From the NCBI GenBank assembly GCA_963794655.1, contig CAWCEV010000003.1, forward strand, positions 620,001 to 684,000: a DNA stretch of 64,000 nt, read 5' to 3'. Origin of the DNA: Roseiarcus sp963794655. Lineage in GTDB: Bacteria; Pseudomonadota; Alphaproteobacteria; Rhizobiales; Beijerinckiaceae. The notes beneath the pieces were generated by a model. That model saw nothing but the letters and a program-made list of their open reading frames with translations, was not told the DNA's origin and ran no database searches. Each line of letters starts with the position of its first letter. Position 1 is the stretch's first letter. The position numbers and the translations under genes were made by a program. Of this stretch, positions 44,080-53,594 are shown in pieces.

Positions 44080-44967
44080 TCAGGCCAGCGCGCCGGCCTT
44101 CGCTCGTCGCGACCTATATCTGGCAAAGCCGAGCCCGGCGAAGCCGAGTAGCATCATGGCCCATGTCGAAGGCTCGGGAATATCCATGATGCTGACGAAG
44201 CCATTGCCAGAGTTGGCGCCCGAAAGCAGCACCTGATCGGTGAATCCGCTCGCGAGGAAGGACCCCCCGCCGCTGCCGCCGCCCAATGCGGCGCCGTTTC
44301 CGCCGTAAGAGCCGCCCCCGCCGCCGCCTCCGTTATACCCCCCACCGCCCCCACCGCCGTATCCGCCGTCGCCAGCGCCTACATTGGGGGCGCCGCTGCC
44401 ACCGCTTGTTAAAGACCCCCCTTTGCCGGACCCAGCGCCATAGCCGTCGCCGCCGGGTCCGTAGGCGCCGGCGCCGCCGCCGCCGTTGCCGCAAACCCCG
44501 CACAATTGCGATTCAATTGTAGAGGTCCCTCCGATGCCGCCCCCGCCTGGGCTACTGCCAGGTTCGGCCAGTCCAGGTCCGCCGCCAAGGAAAAAGATGG
44601 CGCCGCCCCCGCCGCCGGCCGCCGCAAGCAAATCCGCGGGTCCGAATATGAAGCTACCGCCGCCGCCACCGGAGGCCGCGTCGCCTTCGTCAGCTCCACC
44701 TTGCCCGCCGACCAAAATCGTCAAATTCTCGCCAGCCGACAGGAACACATCCCCGGCGACCTCAGCGCCCAGACCCCCCTGAGCCGTAAAGTTTTCGCCG
44801 CCTTGCGCGCCGAAAACCTTAATCGCATAAAGGCCGCTGACCGGCACGATATAGTCGTACCCACCCGGAATCGCGAAGGTCACCGCAGCGTGTGCGTCCG
44901 TCGCGGCGGCAAGAATCGCGAGAGCCGAAGCTCCGATAAGCAAGAGCCGTTTCGTTCCGTTGATCAT
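44080..44967 (-). CDS. Glycine-rich PEP-CTERM protein
   Basis: 295 aa. The start at MINGTKRLLLIG is chosen because GAGGGAG lies six bases upstream; a Met two codons earlier is possible. Signal peptide ending ATDAHA, beta domain (YDYIVPVSGLYAIKVFGAQG), then a very Gly-rich stretch with repeated GGGG and YGG, then PEPSTWAMMLLGFAGLGF. Resembles glycine-rich extracellular proteins. Confidence 0.88.
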   Translation of the reverse strand: MINGTKRLLLIGASALAILAAATDAHAAVTFAIPGGYDYIVPVSGLYAIKVFGAQGGENFTAQGGLGAEVAGDVFLSAGENLTILVGGQGGADEGDAASGGGGGSFIFGPADLLAAAGGGGGAIFFLGGGPGLAEPGSSPGGGGIGGTSTIESQLCGVCGNGGGGAGAYGPGGDGYGAGSGKGGSLTSGGSGAPNVGAGDGGYGGGGGGGYNGGGGGGGSYGGNGAALGGGSGGGSFLASGFTDQVLLSGANSGNGFVSIMDIPEPSTWAMMLLGFAGLGFARYRSRRAKAGALA

Positions 44968-45028
44968 GGCCATCTCCCTCGTTCGCGGCGCTGCGCCAAG
45001 GCATGGGCGCTTCCAAAGACCTGCGAGT

Positions 45029-46426
45029 TCAGTCCTCAAATAAGCGAGCTCCCTTCCCGAACTCCTCAAAGGCGTCGGTAACGGCGGTACGGGTAAGCAG
45101 TTCAGCCATTGACCTCCCTCCACCCCCTTCGAACAGATCGAAAACAGGTAAGACAACCCGCCTGAGCGACTGAAAATATGAGTATCTTAGATCGGCCCAA
45201 TTCAGCAGGATGGTCTTGGCGAAGCGGTTGTCGACAACGGTTCCATTCGCTGCATACCCATCCCGGAAATCCCACGTCAGCATCCGGCCAGCCAAGCCAC
45301 GCCAATCCATCCGCACTGAGACTTGCTGTACGCCGGGGGTCTCCTGACCGACCAGCCGGGCATGTGCGAGAAGCGAGTGGACCCGCCAGAGGACCAGTTT
45401 CACGTTCAAAAAGGGCGGGTTCGACGGCCGCCCATCTGGATGACTGTCTTCTCGGTAGCTTTGGGCCGTCGCTGCGACGCCCGCCTCGTAAATTCGCCAA
45501 TAATCTAAAGCGCCGGGGAGTGTCCCCATCGCGGATAGCCGCATACCTTCTAGGTATACTTGATCTTCTCCAAGCAATTTGTCGGTTCTAATTTGTGGCG
45601 CCCTTTGTGGGAAGGTCAAGGGAAGGAACGGCGCCCACCCGTTGTAGGCAAACTCACGCATTGATATTGCGACGCGTTGGTTTAAGGATCGTATCCCATG
45701 TAATTCAACTAGTCCTCCATCCTCGCGGATTAACGAATATCCCATCACAGAGTAGGCACTCTTCACATATTGTGGTGGCAGAGACAATTCGTAGATTTGG
45801 AACTCAAAATCGTCTGCGGTCGCATCGACGGCGGCGGTGAGCGTCGCGCCTGCGCTCGGGAGGGGACGCCCGGGACGAGCGAGCGCCGTTCGCAGGATGG
45901 CTCCCAAGTGATCCGCTCTATTTGCAAGACAGCGGTCAAACAGCGCGTTCCAGTCATCCGGCGATGAAATCGAAACGCTTTCTGGGCCGGACGCTCGAAT
46001 ATAGACTGCGCCCTTCCGAATTCCGATCGGCCTGCCCGCTCCGTCTTGCGGACCGTCGGCGATAGCGATGACAGGTCTCGGCCCGTGAGGCGGAACAATC
46101 ACGACGGGATATCGAACTCCGTCGCGCTCTGCTTCTTCCACCCTTATGGCCGGCCGAGGATCGAGATACCTCTGAACGATGCCCGCGAGTTCGTCTTGGT
46201 TGAATGACTGCCGTTCATATGTCGTCTCCCCCATCGGAGCGCGGGTTTGATCCTGCACCCCGAACACGAGGAAACCGCCCCCGTGGTTGCAAAGAGCAGC
46301 GAAGTGCTTGGCTAATTTCGCTCTCGTCGCCGGGTCGCGCGTGTCCAACCACGCCTTGTATTCTACGGAGAGGTCCTCGCTTTTGCTCGAGAGCAAATCT
46401 GACAGTTCGGAATCGGGCATGGTCAC
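45029..46426 (-). CDS. Schlafen/AlbA_2 DNA-binding-domain protein
   Basis: 465 aa. The N-terminal AlbA_2 domain shows EDLSVEYKAWLD, FAALCNHGGGFLVFGV and YIRASGPESVS. The C-terminal 280 residues are unrecognised, with conserved-looking aromatic positions (RIYEAGVAATAQSYRED). AlbA_2 proteins bind nucleic acids and some act in RNA cleavage or defence. Solitary gene in an accessory patch. Confidence 0.82.
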   Translation of the reverse strand: MTMPDSELSDLLSSKSEDLSVEYKAWLDTRDPATRAKLAKHFAALCNHGGGFLVFGVQDQTRAPMGETTYERQSFNQDELAGIVQRYLDPRPAIRVEEAERDGVRYPVVIVPPHGPRPVIAIADGPQDGAGRPIGIRKGAVYIRASGPESVSISSPDDWNALFDRCLANRADHLGAILRTALARPGRPLPSAGATLTAAVDATADDFEFQIYELSLPPQYVKSAYSVMGYSLIREDGGLVELHGIRSLNQRVAISMREFAYNGWAPFLPLTFPQRAPQIRTDKLLGEDQVYLEGMRLSAMGTLPGALDYWRIYEAGVAATAQSYREDSHPDGRPSNPPFLNVKLVLWRVHSLLAHARLVGQETPGVQQVSVRMDWRGLAGRMLTWDFRDGYAANGTVVDNRFAKTILLNWADLRYSYFQSLRRVVLPVFDLFEGGGGRSMAELLTRTAVTDAFEEFGKGARLFED

Positions 46427-46749
46427 CTAAGCCACATAGCGCTGTTACCCGATTGCATACCCAAGCCAGTCCATCGCGGACGATCAGAAATGCAATTTTC
46501 GGTGTAACCAACTGATGTATTGGCGATTATTGACGAGATGCAACAACTCACACTCCAGTGAACTCGAGTCATCGGATTCTCCACATGTTCGACGGGCGGC
46601 CCAATGTCCCAAGGCGCGATGTCCCGCTCATGAGGAAAAATCCCAGCAAGCGATTACCTTAGCTTGGATGTGATTGCTAAAATTGTCGCAACCCTTCGTC
46701 ACGAGGACGTGATCCGGCGTTAATGCTTAATTTCGCATCCGGGCGCGGC
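46427..46749. other. Gene-free stretch
   Basis: 323 bp upstream of the AlbA_2 gene and downstream of the isomerase gene. No gene or clear regulatory element seen. Confidence 0.4.
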
Positions 46750-47373
46750 TTACGAACCTGTATGCGCCCTCGCCGCCTCGATCGCTTCCTCGACCTGCCC
46801 GAGCCGGTCCTTGCCGAAGAACATTTCCCGGCCGACGAAGAACGTGGGGATTCCGAATACCCCGCGCTCAACTGCAGCAGCCGTATTGTCGGCAAGCTTC
46901 TGCTTGACCCGATCAGTTTGAGCCGCCGCCATGAGGCTCGCCGAATCGAGACCCGCCGCATCGATGCGGCGCGCAAGAACCTCCTTGTCATCGAGCTTGA
47001 GGCCTTCCTCCCACATTCCGGCAAGGCCCATCTCGATATAAGCGGCGCCGGAGCCGGCCTCCTGCGCGGCGACGAGCCCGCGCATCAGCATCAGCGTGTT
47101 GACCGGAAAATGGGGGTTGAGCCGGAACTTCTGGAACCTGTGCCTAGCGACGAAGCGGCGAATCTCCAGCATCTCGTATTCGAACTTGCCCTTGATCGGC
47201 GTGAAGGCGATCATCGGCGCCTGGTTGCCGGTCGCCTTGAAGATGCCGCCGAGCAGGCAGGGAGTGATGACGAGCCGGGCGCCGGTCCGCTCGAGGATCG
47301 GCGGCAGCGCGCGATAGGCGAGATAGGCGTTGGGGCTGCCAAAATCGAAGATGAACTCGATCGTCGCGCTCAT
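46750..47373 (-). CDS. 2-hydroxychromene-2-carboxylate isomerase-like protein
   Basis: 207 aa. DsbA/thioredoxin-like kappa-GST fold; FIFDFGSPNAYLAYRALPP holds the active-site Ser region, TPCLLGGIFKATGNQAP the substrate loop, and GIFGIPTFFVG-type cis-Pro (VFGIPTFFVGREMFFG) the glutathione site. Acts in aromatic ring degradation in known members. Its ATG overlaps the SDR stop by one base (TGATG). Confidence 0.9.
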   Translation of the reverse strand: MSATIEFIFDFGSPNAYLAYRALPPILERTGARLVITPCLLGGIFKATGNQAPMIAFTPIKGKFEYEMLEIRRFVARHRFQKFRLNPHFPVNTLMLMRGLVAAQEAGSGAAYIEMGLAGMWEEGLKLDDKEVLARRIDAAGLDSASLMAAAQTDRVKQKLADNTAAAVERGVFGIPTFFVGREMFFGKDRLGQVEEAIEAARAHTGS

Positions 47374-48119
47374 CACCACGGCTCCTTCCACGGCCGCAAG
47401 TCCATTTCGAATGTCCAGGCGCCGCGCTTCTGGTTATGCAGCCAGACGTAGTTCCGGGCGATCTCGTCAGGCGACAAAATCTCATCCCGCGCCAGCTTTT
47501 CCGCGGCGTCGGGCATGAGGCCGCGGATGAAGGCGCCGTCGATCGCGCCGTCGATGACGATATGGGCGACATGGACGCCCTTGGGCCCCAGTTCGCGCGC
47601 GAGACTTTGCGCGAGCGCGCGGAGCGCATGCTTCGCCCCGGCGAAGGCGGAAAAGCCCGCGCCGCCGCGGACGCTGGCGGTTGCGCCTGTGAACAGGATC
47701 GTGCCGTGTCCGCGCGCGAGCATAGCCCGCGCGGCTTCGCGGCTGGTCAGGAATCCGGCGAGCGCCGCCATCTCCCAGACCTTGGAATAGACCTGCGTTG
47801 TCGTCTCGACGACAGAGAAGCGCACGTTCGCGCCGATGTTGAAGACGAGAACCTCGATTGCGCCGATCTCGCGCTCGATCCGCTCGACGAGCGCCGCGAC
47901 ATCGGCTTCGACCCGCGCGTCCAGCCTGAAGGAATGCGCTTCGCCGCCCTCGGCGCGGATCGTCTCCGCCAGTTTGTCGATGGCGTCGGTGTGACGCGGC
48001 CTCCGGGTCACGCAAGCACTCAGCCCCTCGCGGGCGAAGGCGCGCGCGATCGAACCGCCGAGCCCGTCGCCTGCTCCGATCACCAGGCACACTCCGCGCC
48101 CCGGCCCCGACTCGGTCAT
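47373..48119 (-). CDS. SDR-family protein lacking the catalytic Tyr
   Basis: 248 aa. Rossmann fold with VIGAGDGLGGSIARAFAREG (TGxxxGxG-like), VFNIGANVRF (NAG-like) and FAGAKHALRALAQSLAREL. The YxxxK motif reads FxxxK, so the catalytic Tyr is replaced by Phe. It may bind NAD(P) without classical reduction or belong to an SDR branch with another acid. Coupled to the isomerase downstream. Confidence 0.85.
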   Translation of the reverse strand: MTESGPGRGVCLVIGAGDGLGGSIARAFAREGLSACVTRRPRHTDAIDKLAETIRAEGGEAHSFRLDARVEADVAALVERIEREIGAIEVLVFNIGANVRFSVVETTTQVYSKVWEMAALAGFLTSREAARAMLARGHGTILFTGATASVRGGAGFSAFAGAKHALRALAQSLARELGPKGVHVAHIVIDGAIDGAFIRGLMPDAAEKLARDEILSPDEIARNYVWLHNQKRGAWTFEMDLRPWKEPW

Positions 48120-48419
48120 GCCTTGGCGTCCAAGGCAGGGAGCGCAGGATGCGAGCTCAAAATCTCAATCAACTCGCTTCCCCAAACGCCGTGGACCCGC
48201 ATAGTTCCACTTCGCGACTTTTCAACAGCTTAGGTGCGAAAAAGTGAACATCCTGTCCGGCCCTCCGCATTGCGCAGGTCAACACCAATCGTTCCGACGG
48301 GTACGAAAAGCTTTACCACGTCTTTCTGATTTTCGCAAGAAAATTGCGTCGGCCGCGTCGCGCTCGCTCGCTTATCTACATTCTCTCTGCGTACAACAGT
48401 TGCGTATTCGATATGTGGT
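48120..48419. other. Gene-free stretch
   Basis: 300 bp between the methyltransferase and the SDR gene. Upstream region of the SDR operon; no distinct element seen. Confidence 0.4.
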
Positions 48420-49679
48420 CTAACGGATTTCAAACTGCAGATGATCCCACTCCGCCATTCGAGCGAAGAAGCTTCTCGCCGCCGGCAGCAGGTCCTCCTT
48501 GGATTGTGCGACATGCGTGGTCCCCAACATGCCCCTGATCGTCCGGGCGCCATCGATTTGCGCAAATAGCTCAGCTTCAATCGCTTCCAGCGTGACCGAG
48601 TGAGAAAGGCGGCGTATCGCCAGTCGTCTCGACCCTTTCGCTCCATCGAGTATCGGCTGCACCGCGAGCGGATGGCGTCGACTCGGGATATATTCGAGCC
48701 ATTCGTCTCCCGAAAAATCGAGCGCATAGTCTCGTTTGTCTTTTCCGGGATGGCATAGAAGGAAATTGTGACGGGCCACGGACTGTCCCATCAACTCAAC
48801 GATCTCCCACTGTCTGGCGACGGGAAGCGTCTCGGCGAGCTTTCTGACAGGATGCGTCGGGTCCGCGATAGTCGCGGACAACGAATATGTCAGGTTATCG
48901 AGCCACGACTGAAGCGTGAGATTGTTATCCCGCGCCAACCTGAGAATCTCTGGAACCGTGAAAGCTCTGTCCGAGGGATGCAGGAATGTATCCACCAGAC
49001 CGGAGTCGTAGCCCAGGTCGGGCGCTGTCTGCCTGTACACATTAAGGTGATGCCATCTCGGCAACACATCGATTGCGCGCTTGACGACGCCTATACCCTC
49101 GACGTCCTGCTTGAGACCAAGTTGGCGGAACACCTCTTGCAGCATATAGACGCCGACGCGAGGGTAGGAGCCATAAAGCATTATGCTCATGACGCCGTGG
49201 GGCTTGAGGACATCACGCAGAGAACGCAGCCCTGCATCCGGATCCGGCAGATGATGCAAGACGCCGGTGCAGACGACGAGATCGAAAGTTCGCCCTAGAG
49301 AGCCTATCTCGCCAAGGCCCATCCGCAGCAATTCAAGGTTGCCCAACCCATGCCTTTGCTTGAGATAAGCTTCATGGCTCAAGGAGCTGTCCGATAGGTC
49401 GATTCCAAGAACCTCGGAATTGCGGTTGGTGAATGCATAGTGCGCGGCCTGGTTGGCCCCGCATCCGGCAATCAAGATGCTGAGGTTTTCCGGCTCGGTT
49501 TTTCTCGGCCAGAACTTTCGGCGGAACAGCGACGGATCCGACAGGTCGAACGACTGTTTGACGAATTCAGCGATGTCCGGAATAGGCCGCGGGTAGACCC
49601 AATCCTTGTATTGTCGCGCTACAAGCTCCTCCTCCTCCTGACGCGCTGCTAGTTGTTTCTTTCGCTTGTGCTCAGACAA
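48420..49679 (-). CDS. SAM-dependent methyltransferase
   Basis: 419 aa. The class I motif ILIAGCGANQAAHYAF is SAM-binding motif I, GIDLSDSSL is motif II, and VVCTGVLHHLPDPDAGLRSL is typical of Methyltransf_11/12. The C-terminal 200 residues are extra and unrecognised, with basic stretches. Substrate unknown. Confidence 0.85.
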   Translation of the reverse strand: MSEHKRKKQLAARQEEEELVARQYKDWVYPRPIPDIAEFVKQSFDLSDPSLFRRKFWPRKTEPENLSILIAGCGANQAAHYAFTNRNSEVLGIDLSDSSLSHEAYLKQRHGLGNLELLRMGLGEIGSLGRTFDLVVCTGVLHHLPDPDAGLRSLRDVLKPHGVMSIMLYGSYPRVGVYMLQEVFRQLGLKQDVEGIGVVKRAIDVLPRWHHLNVYRQTAPDLGYDSGLVDTFLHPSDRAFTVPEILRLARDNNLTLQSWLDNLTYSLSATIADPTHPVRKLAETLPVARQWEIVELMGQSVARHNFLLCHPGKDKRDYALDFSGDEWLEYIPSRRHPLAVQPILDGAKGSRRLAIRRLSHSVTLEAIEAELFAQIDGARTIRGMLGTTHVAQSKEDLLPAARSFFARMAEWDHLQFEIR

Positions 49680-49793
49680 CAGGAAGTTCCGTGCGGAAAG
49701 GGAATGCGGCTAGCGTAACCACAACGGACCTGGGAATGGAAGGCCGGCGCCCGTTCAGGCGTCGGCTCTCCACGCGAGGCGGACACAGGGCCC

Positions 49794-50264
49794 TCACCGC
49801 TTCTCCGCCCGCCCCATCAAACTGTCGGCGAACCGGCGCAGCAGGCGCGCGAACTCCGTCAAGTCCTCGCTGCTCCATCCGGCAAGCGCGCTCCGCGCCA
49901 GCCTCTCTCGCGTCGCGTCCAGCATGTTCGAAATGGCCTGGCCTTTATCGGTGACGACAGCCTCAGTCACGCGGCCGTCGGCTTGCCCTGATCGCCTCGC
50001 GACCAGGCCGAGCGTTTCGAGCTTCGCCACCTGGCGGCTGACCGTCGTGTAATCGCGGCCGATCCAGTCCGCGAGCTCCCCTATCCCGAGCGGTCCCCGG
50101 CGCTGAATGAGCACCAGCAGCGGAAATAGCGCGCGATCCAATGTCACCCCCGCCTCGCGCAGCAGGATCAGATCGTTCTGCGGGCGGTTTGTGAAACCGA
50201 TTACGTCGATCAGCGCCTCATGCAGCGTGCGCAGCGTTCGGCGAGAACTATGTGTATTACGCAC
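49794..50264 (-). CDS. MarR-family transcriptional regulator
   Basis: 156 aa from a GTG. Winged helix: LGIGELADWIGRDYTTVSRQ (recognition helix), then the wing RRSGQADGRVTEAVV. Divergent from the FAD-monooxygenase gene and presumably represses it and itself; operator candidates lie in the 65-bp gap. Confidence 0.92.
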   Translation of the reverse strand: MRNTHSSRRTLRTLHEALIDVIGFTNRPQNDLILLREAGVTLDRALFPLLVLIQRRGPLGIGELADWIGRDYTTVSRQVAKLETLGLVARRSGQADGRVTEAVVTDKGQAISNMLDATRERLARSALAGWSSEDLTEFARLLRRFADSLMGRAEKR

Positions 50265-50311
50265 TTTTCTCTTGACCTCGCCGGCAGGCTTGCATTATGT
50301 GCACTATACAC
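50252..50311. promoter_or_regulatory. Divergent operator/promoter region
   Basis: GTGTATTACGCAC (50252-50264) and GTGCACTATACAC (50299-50311) are inverted to each other (10 of 13 matching). Between them TTGACC (50272-50277) and TTATGT (50295-50300) with a 17-base spacer form a rightward promoter, so the second site covers its -10. This fits MarR-type repression. Confidence 0.6.
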
Positions 50312-50329
50312 CTATTCGGAGCCCGCGTC

Positions 50330-51811
50330 ATGCCGCAAGAGGCGACCACCGACATATTGATTTGCGGCGCCGGCGCGGCGGGGCTTGCGCTCGCGATCGA
50401 CCTTGCCCGGCGCGGCGTCGATTTCCGGCTGATCGAGAAGGCGGAGGCGCCGTTTCGCGGCTCGCGAGGCAAGGGCCTTCAGCCGCGCACCCTGGAAGTG
50501 TTCGAGGACCTCGACTTCGTCGACCGGCTGTTTGCGGTCGGCGGTCCCTATCCGCCGACGCGCCGGTACGGCCCCAACGGAGATAGTGTGGACGAGCCGA
50601 TCGGCGACGCGCCCTTCGCCCCGACGCCGGCCGAGCCTTACCGCGGGACACTAATGTCGCCGCAGTTTCTCACCGAAGCCCTGATGCGCGAGCGTCTGGC
50701 CGAACTCGGGGCCGCGCCCGAATTCGGACGCGAACTTACCGGCTTTGCGCAGGACAGCGAGGGCGTCGTCGCGGAGGTGGGCGGCGAGACCATCCGCGCG
50801 CGTTTCCTCGTTGGCGCCGACGGCGGCCGAAGCTTCGTGCGCAACGCGCTCGGCGTCGGCTTCCCCGGCGAGACGCTGGGCGTGCGTGCGATTGTCGCCG
50901 ATGTCGATCTCGAGGGCCTCAGCCGCGACGCTTGGCATCGCTTCGGCGCGGGCGGCGAACAGATCATGTTCTGTCCGCTTGCAGGCGCCGATCTTTTTCA
51001 GGTCCAGGCAGGCGCGCCTCTCGCGGGGGACGTCGATCTGAGCGCCGAGGGACTGACGGCGCTCGCCATCCACCGCACCGGGCGCAAAATCGCCATCCGC
51101 TCGGTTACGTGGGCCTCGGTCTATTCGATGAACGCCCGGCTTGCGGACCGCTACAGGGTCGGGCGGGCGTTTCTGGTCGGAGACGCCGCCCATATCCATC
51201 CGCCGACCGGAGGACAGGGCCTCAACACCAGCGTTCAGGATAGCTACAACCTCGGCTGGAAACTCGCCTCCGCGCTCAAGGGCGCCCGCGAGTCCCTGCT
51301 CGACACTTATGAGGAAGAACGCCGTCCTATCGCCGCCGGAATGCTCAATCTTTCGACTCGCCTTCTGGACGAAGCGAAACAGGGATCGATGCGGCGAGGC
51401 CGCGAGACACGGCAGCTCGACCTGGGCTACCGTGGCTCATCGCTCGCGCTGCAGACAAGCGACCGGGACGGCGTCGGCGCGGGCGAGCGGGCGCCCGACG
51501 CGCCGATGCGGGGCCGGGCCGGCCAGCCGACGCGCCTGTTCGCGCTGCTTCATGGTCCGCACTGGACGCTTCTCGGCAGCGGGACAGACCGCGGCGCAAT
51601 TCCGCCCCGGCCGGGCTTACGCATTCATGTCGTTGGCCCGCGCGGCGACATCCTGGACGATCACGGCCATTTTCACGACGCCTATGGTCTCGCGCCGGGC
51701 GAATGGGCGCTCATCCGGCCTGACGGCTACATCGGCGCCATCGTCGGCTCCGACGAGATTGCGGAACTCGAGCCGTATTTGGCCAAAGTTGGCCTTGCCG
51801 CTCCGCGCTGA
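50330..51811 (+). CDS. FAD-dependent aromatic-type monooxygenase
   Basis: 493 aa from MPQEATTDILICGAG (GGAG eight bases upstream). PheA/TfdB-type flavin monooxygenase: GxGxxG in CGAGAAGLALAIDLARRG, the DG/GADG motif FLVGADGGRSFVRNALG and FLVGDAAHIHPPTGGQGLN (flavin ribityl binding). The C-terminal thioredoxin-like domain contributes a substrate cover. Likely hydroxylates an aromatic; inducible via the divergent MarR. Confidence 0.93.
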   Translation: MPQEATTDILICGAGAAGLALAIDLARRGVDFRLIEKAEAPFRGSRGKGLQPRTLEVFEDLDFVDRLFAVGGPYPPTRRYGPNGDSVDEPIGDAPFAPTPAEPYRGTLMSPQFLTEALMRERLAELGAAPEFGRELTGFAQDSEGVVAEVGGETIRARFLVGADGGRSFVRNALGVGFPGETLGVRAIVADVDLEGLSRDAWHRFGAGGEQIMFCPLAGADLFQVQAGAPLAGDVDLSAEGLTALAIHRTGRKIAIRSVTWASVYSMNARLADRYRVGRAFLVGDAAHIHPPTGGQGLNTSVQDSYNLGWKLASALKGARESLLDTYEEERRPIAAGMLNLSTRLLDEAKQGSMRRGRETRQLDLGYRGSSLALQTSDRDGVGAGERAPDAPMRGRAGQPTRLFALLHGPHWTLLGSGTDRGAIPPRPGLRIHVVGPRGDILDDHGHFHDAYGLAPGEWALIRPDGYIGAIVGSDEIAELEPYLAKVGLAAPR

Positions 51812-51850
51812 GCGAGCTGTGACCGTTTCGGTTTAAGCTTGCTCTGGGGT

Positions 51851-53533
51851 TCAATCCTGGCGCCTCGGCAGCACCCAGAAAACGATCAGACCCTGCGCGA
51901 GATAATAGGTCGGCAAGGTCCATTGATCGGCCGGCCAACCGACGGCGCCGAATTTGGCGAGGGCGATCGTCATGTCCGACAGCATGAAGACGAGCGCCCC
52001 GATCGCGACCGCAGCCGCGGCGCCGCCGCGAAGCACGATCGCCCGCCCCGCCGCTTGCGACGCCATCAGCGCTATCACGGCGACATAGATCGCAACCGGC
52101 GCCTTGAGCTCAGGCGCAACCCCGGGCCAGACATAGGCGAGCACGACAGCGGCGAACGCCCCGATTCCCGCCAGAGTCGCACGCGAGGGCAGAAAGCCGA
52201 CGCCGCGGGAAAAGGCGGCGATGTAGAAGCCGTGCGCAGTCAGAAAGGCGACAAGGCCCGGCAGGAAGAGCGAAGGCGAGAGTAGCAGTGTATCGCCGAT
52301 CAGCGACGCCACGAGCGCAAGGAGGATGAGGCGCTTGACGTCTAGCGGCCCGTCGCGCAGGGAAAAAGCCAGGATCAGGAACGCCATCGCCAAGGGCTTC
52401 ATGGCCGCCTCGACGAACGGCCAGTCGAGCGCAAAAGCCGCGCATGTCGACGCGGCGGCGAAAACATAAAGCGCTTCTGAAATCGAGATCCGTCCGTCGA
52501 GCAGCGCTCCAATCGTCCAAAGCGTCGCGGTGAGCGCGAGAAACACGCCGACGCCGTTGGCGAGCGGCAGATGCGGCGCGGCGAGCAGAAAAGCGGCGGT
52601 GGCGCCGATCATGACGACGAGCGCGCCGGATGCGAGAATTGACGCCACGCGGCCGACCGGCGGATCGTAGACAACGACCGCATGCGGATCGTAGCGCGGC
52701 GGATCGGACGGCCTCAGATTGGCCGGCAGCCATCCCGGCGGCTTGAACCAGACGCGGAGCTTATCGCGCCAATCGGTCGCCCGGCGACAGAGGTCGAGCA
52801 TGGTCCGGTAGTAGGCGAGGTTGGCGGAGATCGGATCGAACGCGCCAAGGCCGCCCCGCACGCCGAAGACCGGCGGCTCGACTTCGTCCTCATAAGTGCC
52901 GAACAGGCGGTCCCAAAGAATGAGGATGCCGCCGTAGTTCTTGTCGAGATATTGATCGTTGACCCCGTGGTGGACGCGATGGTTCGAAGGGGAAGCGAAC
53001 ACGCGGTCGAACCAGCCGAGCTTTCCGACGAGCTCGGTATGAATCCAGAACTGGTAAAGGAGATCGATCAGGCCGACAGCCACGAACACGACCGGCGGCA
53101 CGCCCGCGATCGCCATCGGCAGATAGAAGATCCAGCCGAGGAGCACACCCGAGCTAGGCTGCCTCAGGGCCGTCGAGAGATTGAAGGCTTCGCTCTGGTG
53201 ATGGACCACATGCGCGGCCCAGAAGAGGCCGACCTCGTGGTCGATGCGATGGTTCCAGTAGTAGAACAAGTCGTAGGCGATCAGCGCCCCGACCCAGACG
53301 CGCCAGTCGCTCGCCTGAAGCGAGAACAGGGAAAAGTGGCTGTAGACGAGGATATAGATTCCGACGCTCAGGGCGAGCATGAAGACGCCGGAAATCTGAC
53401 TCAAGATGCCGGCCGCAAGCGATCCAATCGCGTCGTTGAGCCGGTAGACGTTCCGCCCAAGCGCAAGGCCGATCCCGAACTCCGCCGCCATCAGGGCGAC
53501 GAAGACAGGGATGGCGTAGACGATGACGTTCAA
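51851..53533 (-). CDS. Fatty-acid-hydroxylase (alkylglycerol-monooxygenase-like) fused to YhhN
   Basis: 560 aa. The N-terminal membrane di-iron domain has histidine boxes NHRIDHEVGLF (HxxxH), HVVHHQSE (HxxHH) and SNHRVHHGVND. The C-terminal part (about 310-555) is a seven-helix YhhN/TMEM86-like domain with LIGDTLLLSPS and FMLSDMTIALAKF. AGMO cleaves ether lipids and TMEM86 is lysoplasmalogenase, so the fusion suggests an ether-lipid breakdown enzyme. Confidence 0.9.
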   Translation of the reverse strand: MNVIVYAIPVFVALMAAEFGIGLALGRNVYRLNDAIGSLAAGILSQISGVFMLALSVGIYILVYSHFSLFSLQASDWRVWVGALIAYDLFYYWNHRIDHEVGLFWAAHVVHHQSEAFNLSTALRQPSSGVLLGWIFYLPMAIAGVPPVVFVAVGLIDLLYQFWIHTELVGKLGWFDRVFASPSNHRVHHGVNDQYLDKNYGGILILWDRLFGTYEDEVEPPVFGVRGGLGAFDPISANLAYYRTMLDLCRRATDWRDKLRVWFKPPGWLPANLRPSDPPRYDPHAVVVYDPPVGRVASILASGALVVMIGATAAFLLAAPHLPLANGVGVFLALTATLWTIGALLDGRISISEALYVFAAASTCAAFALDWPFVEAAMKPLAMAFLILAFSLRDGPLDVKRLILLALVASLIGDTLLLSPSLFLPGLVAFLTAHGFYIAAFSRGVGFLPSRATLAGIGAFAAVVLAYVWPGVAPELKAPVAIYVAVIALMASQAAGRAIVLRGGAAAAVAIGALVFMLSDMTIALAKFGAVGWPADQWTLPTYYLAQGLIVFWVLPRRQD

Positions 53534-53594
53534 AGTTCCTCCCTATTCGCGGTCTTTTAGACGCGGCTCGTGACAGCGTCTACATGAGGGCCGC

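Noticed and set aside
44080..44967. CRISPR-like or tandem repeat in the Gly-rich gene
   Set aside because: Repetition is codon-level glycine richness, not regular repeat/spacer units.
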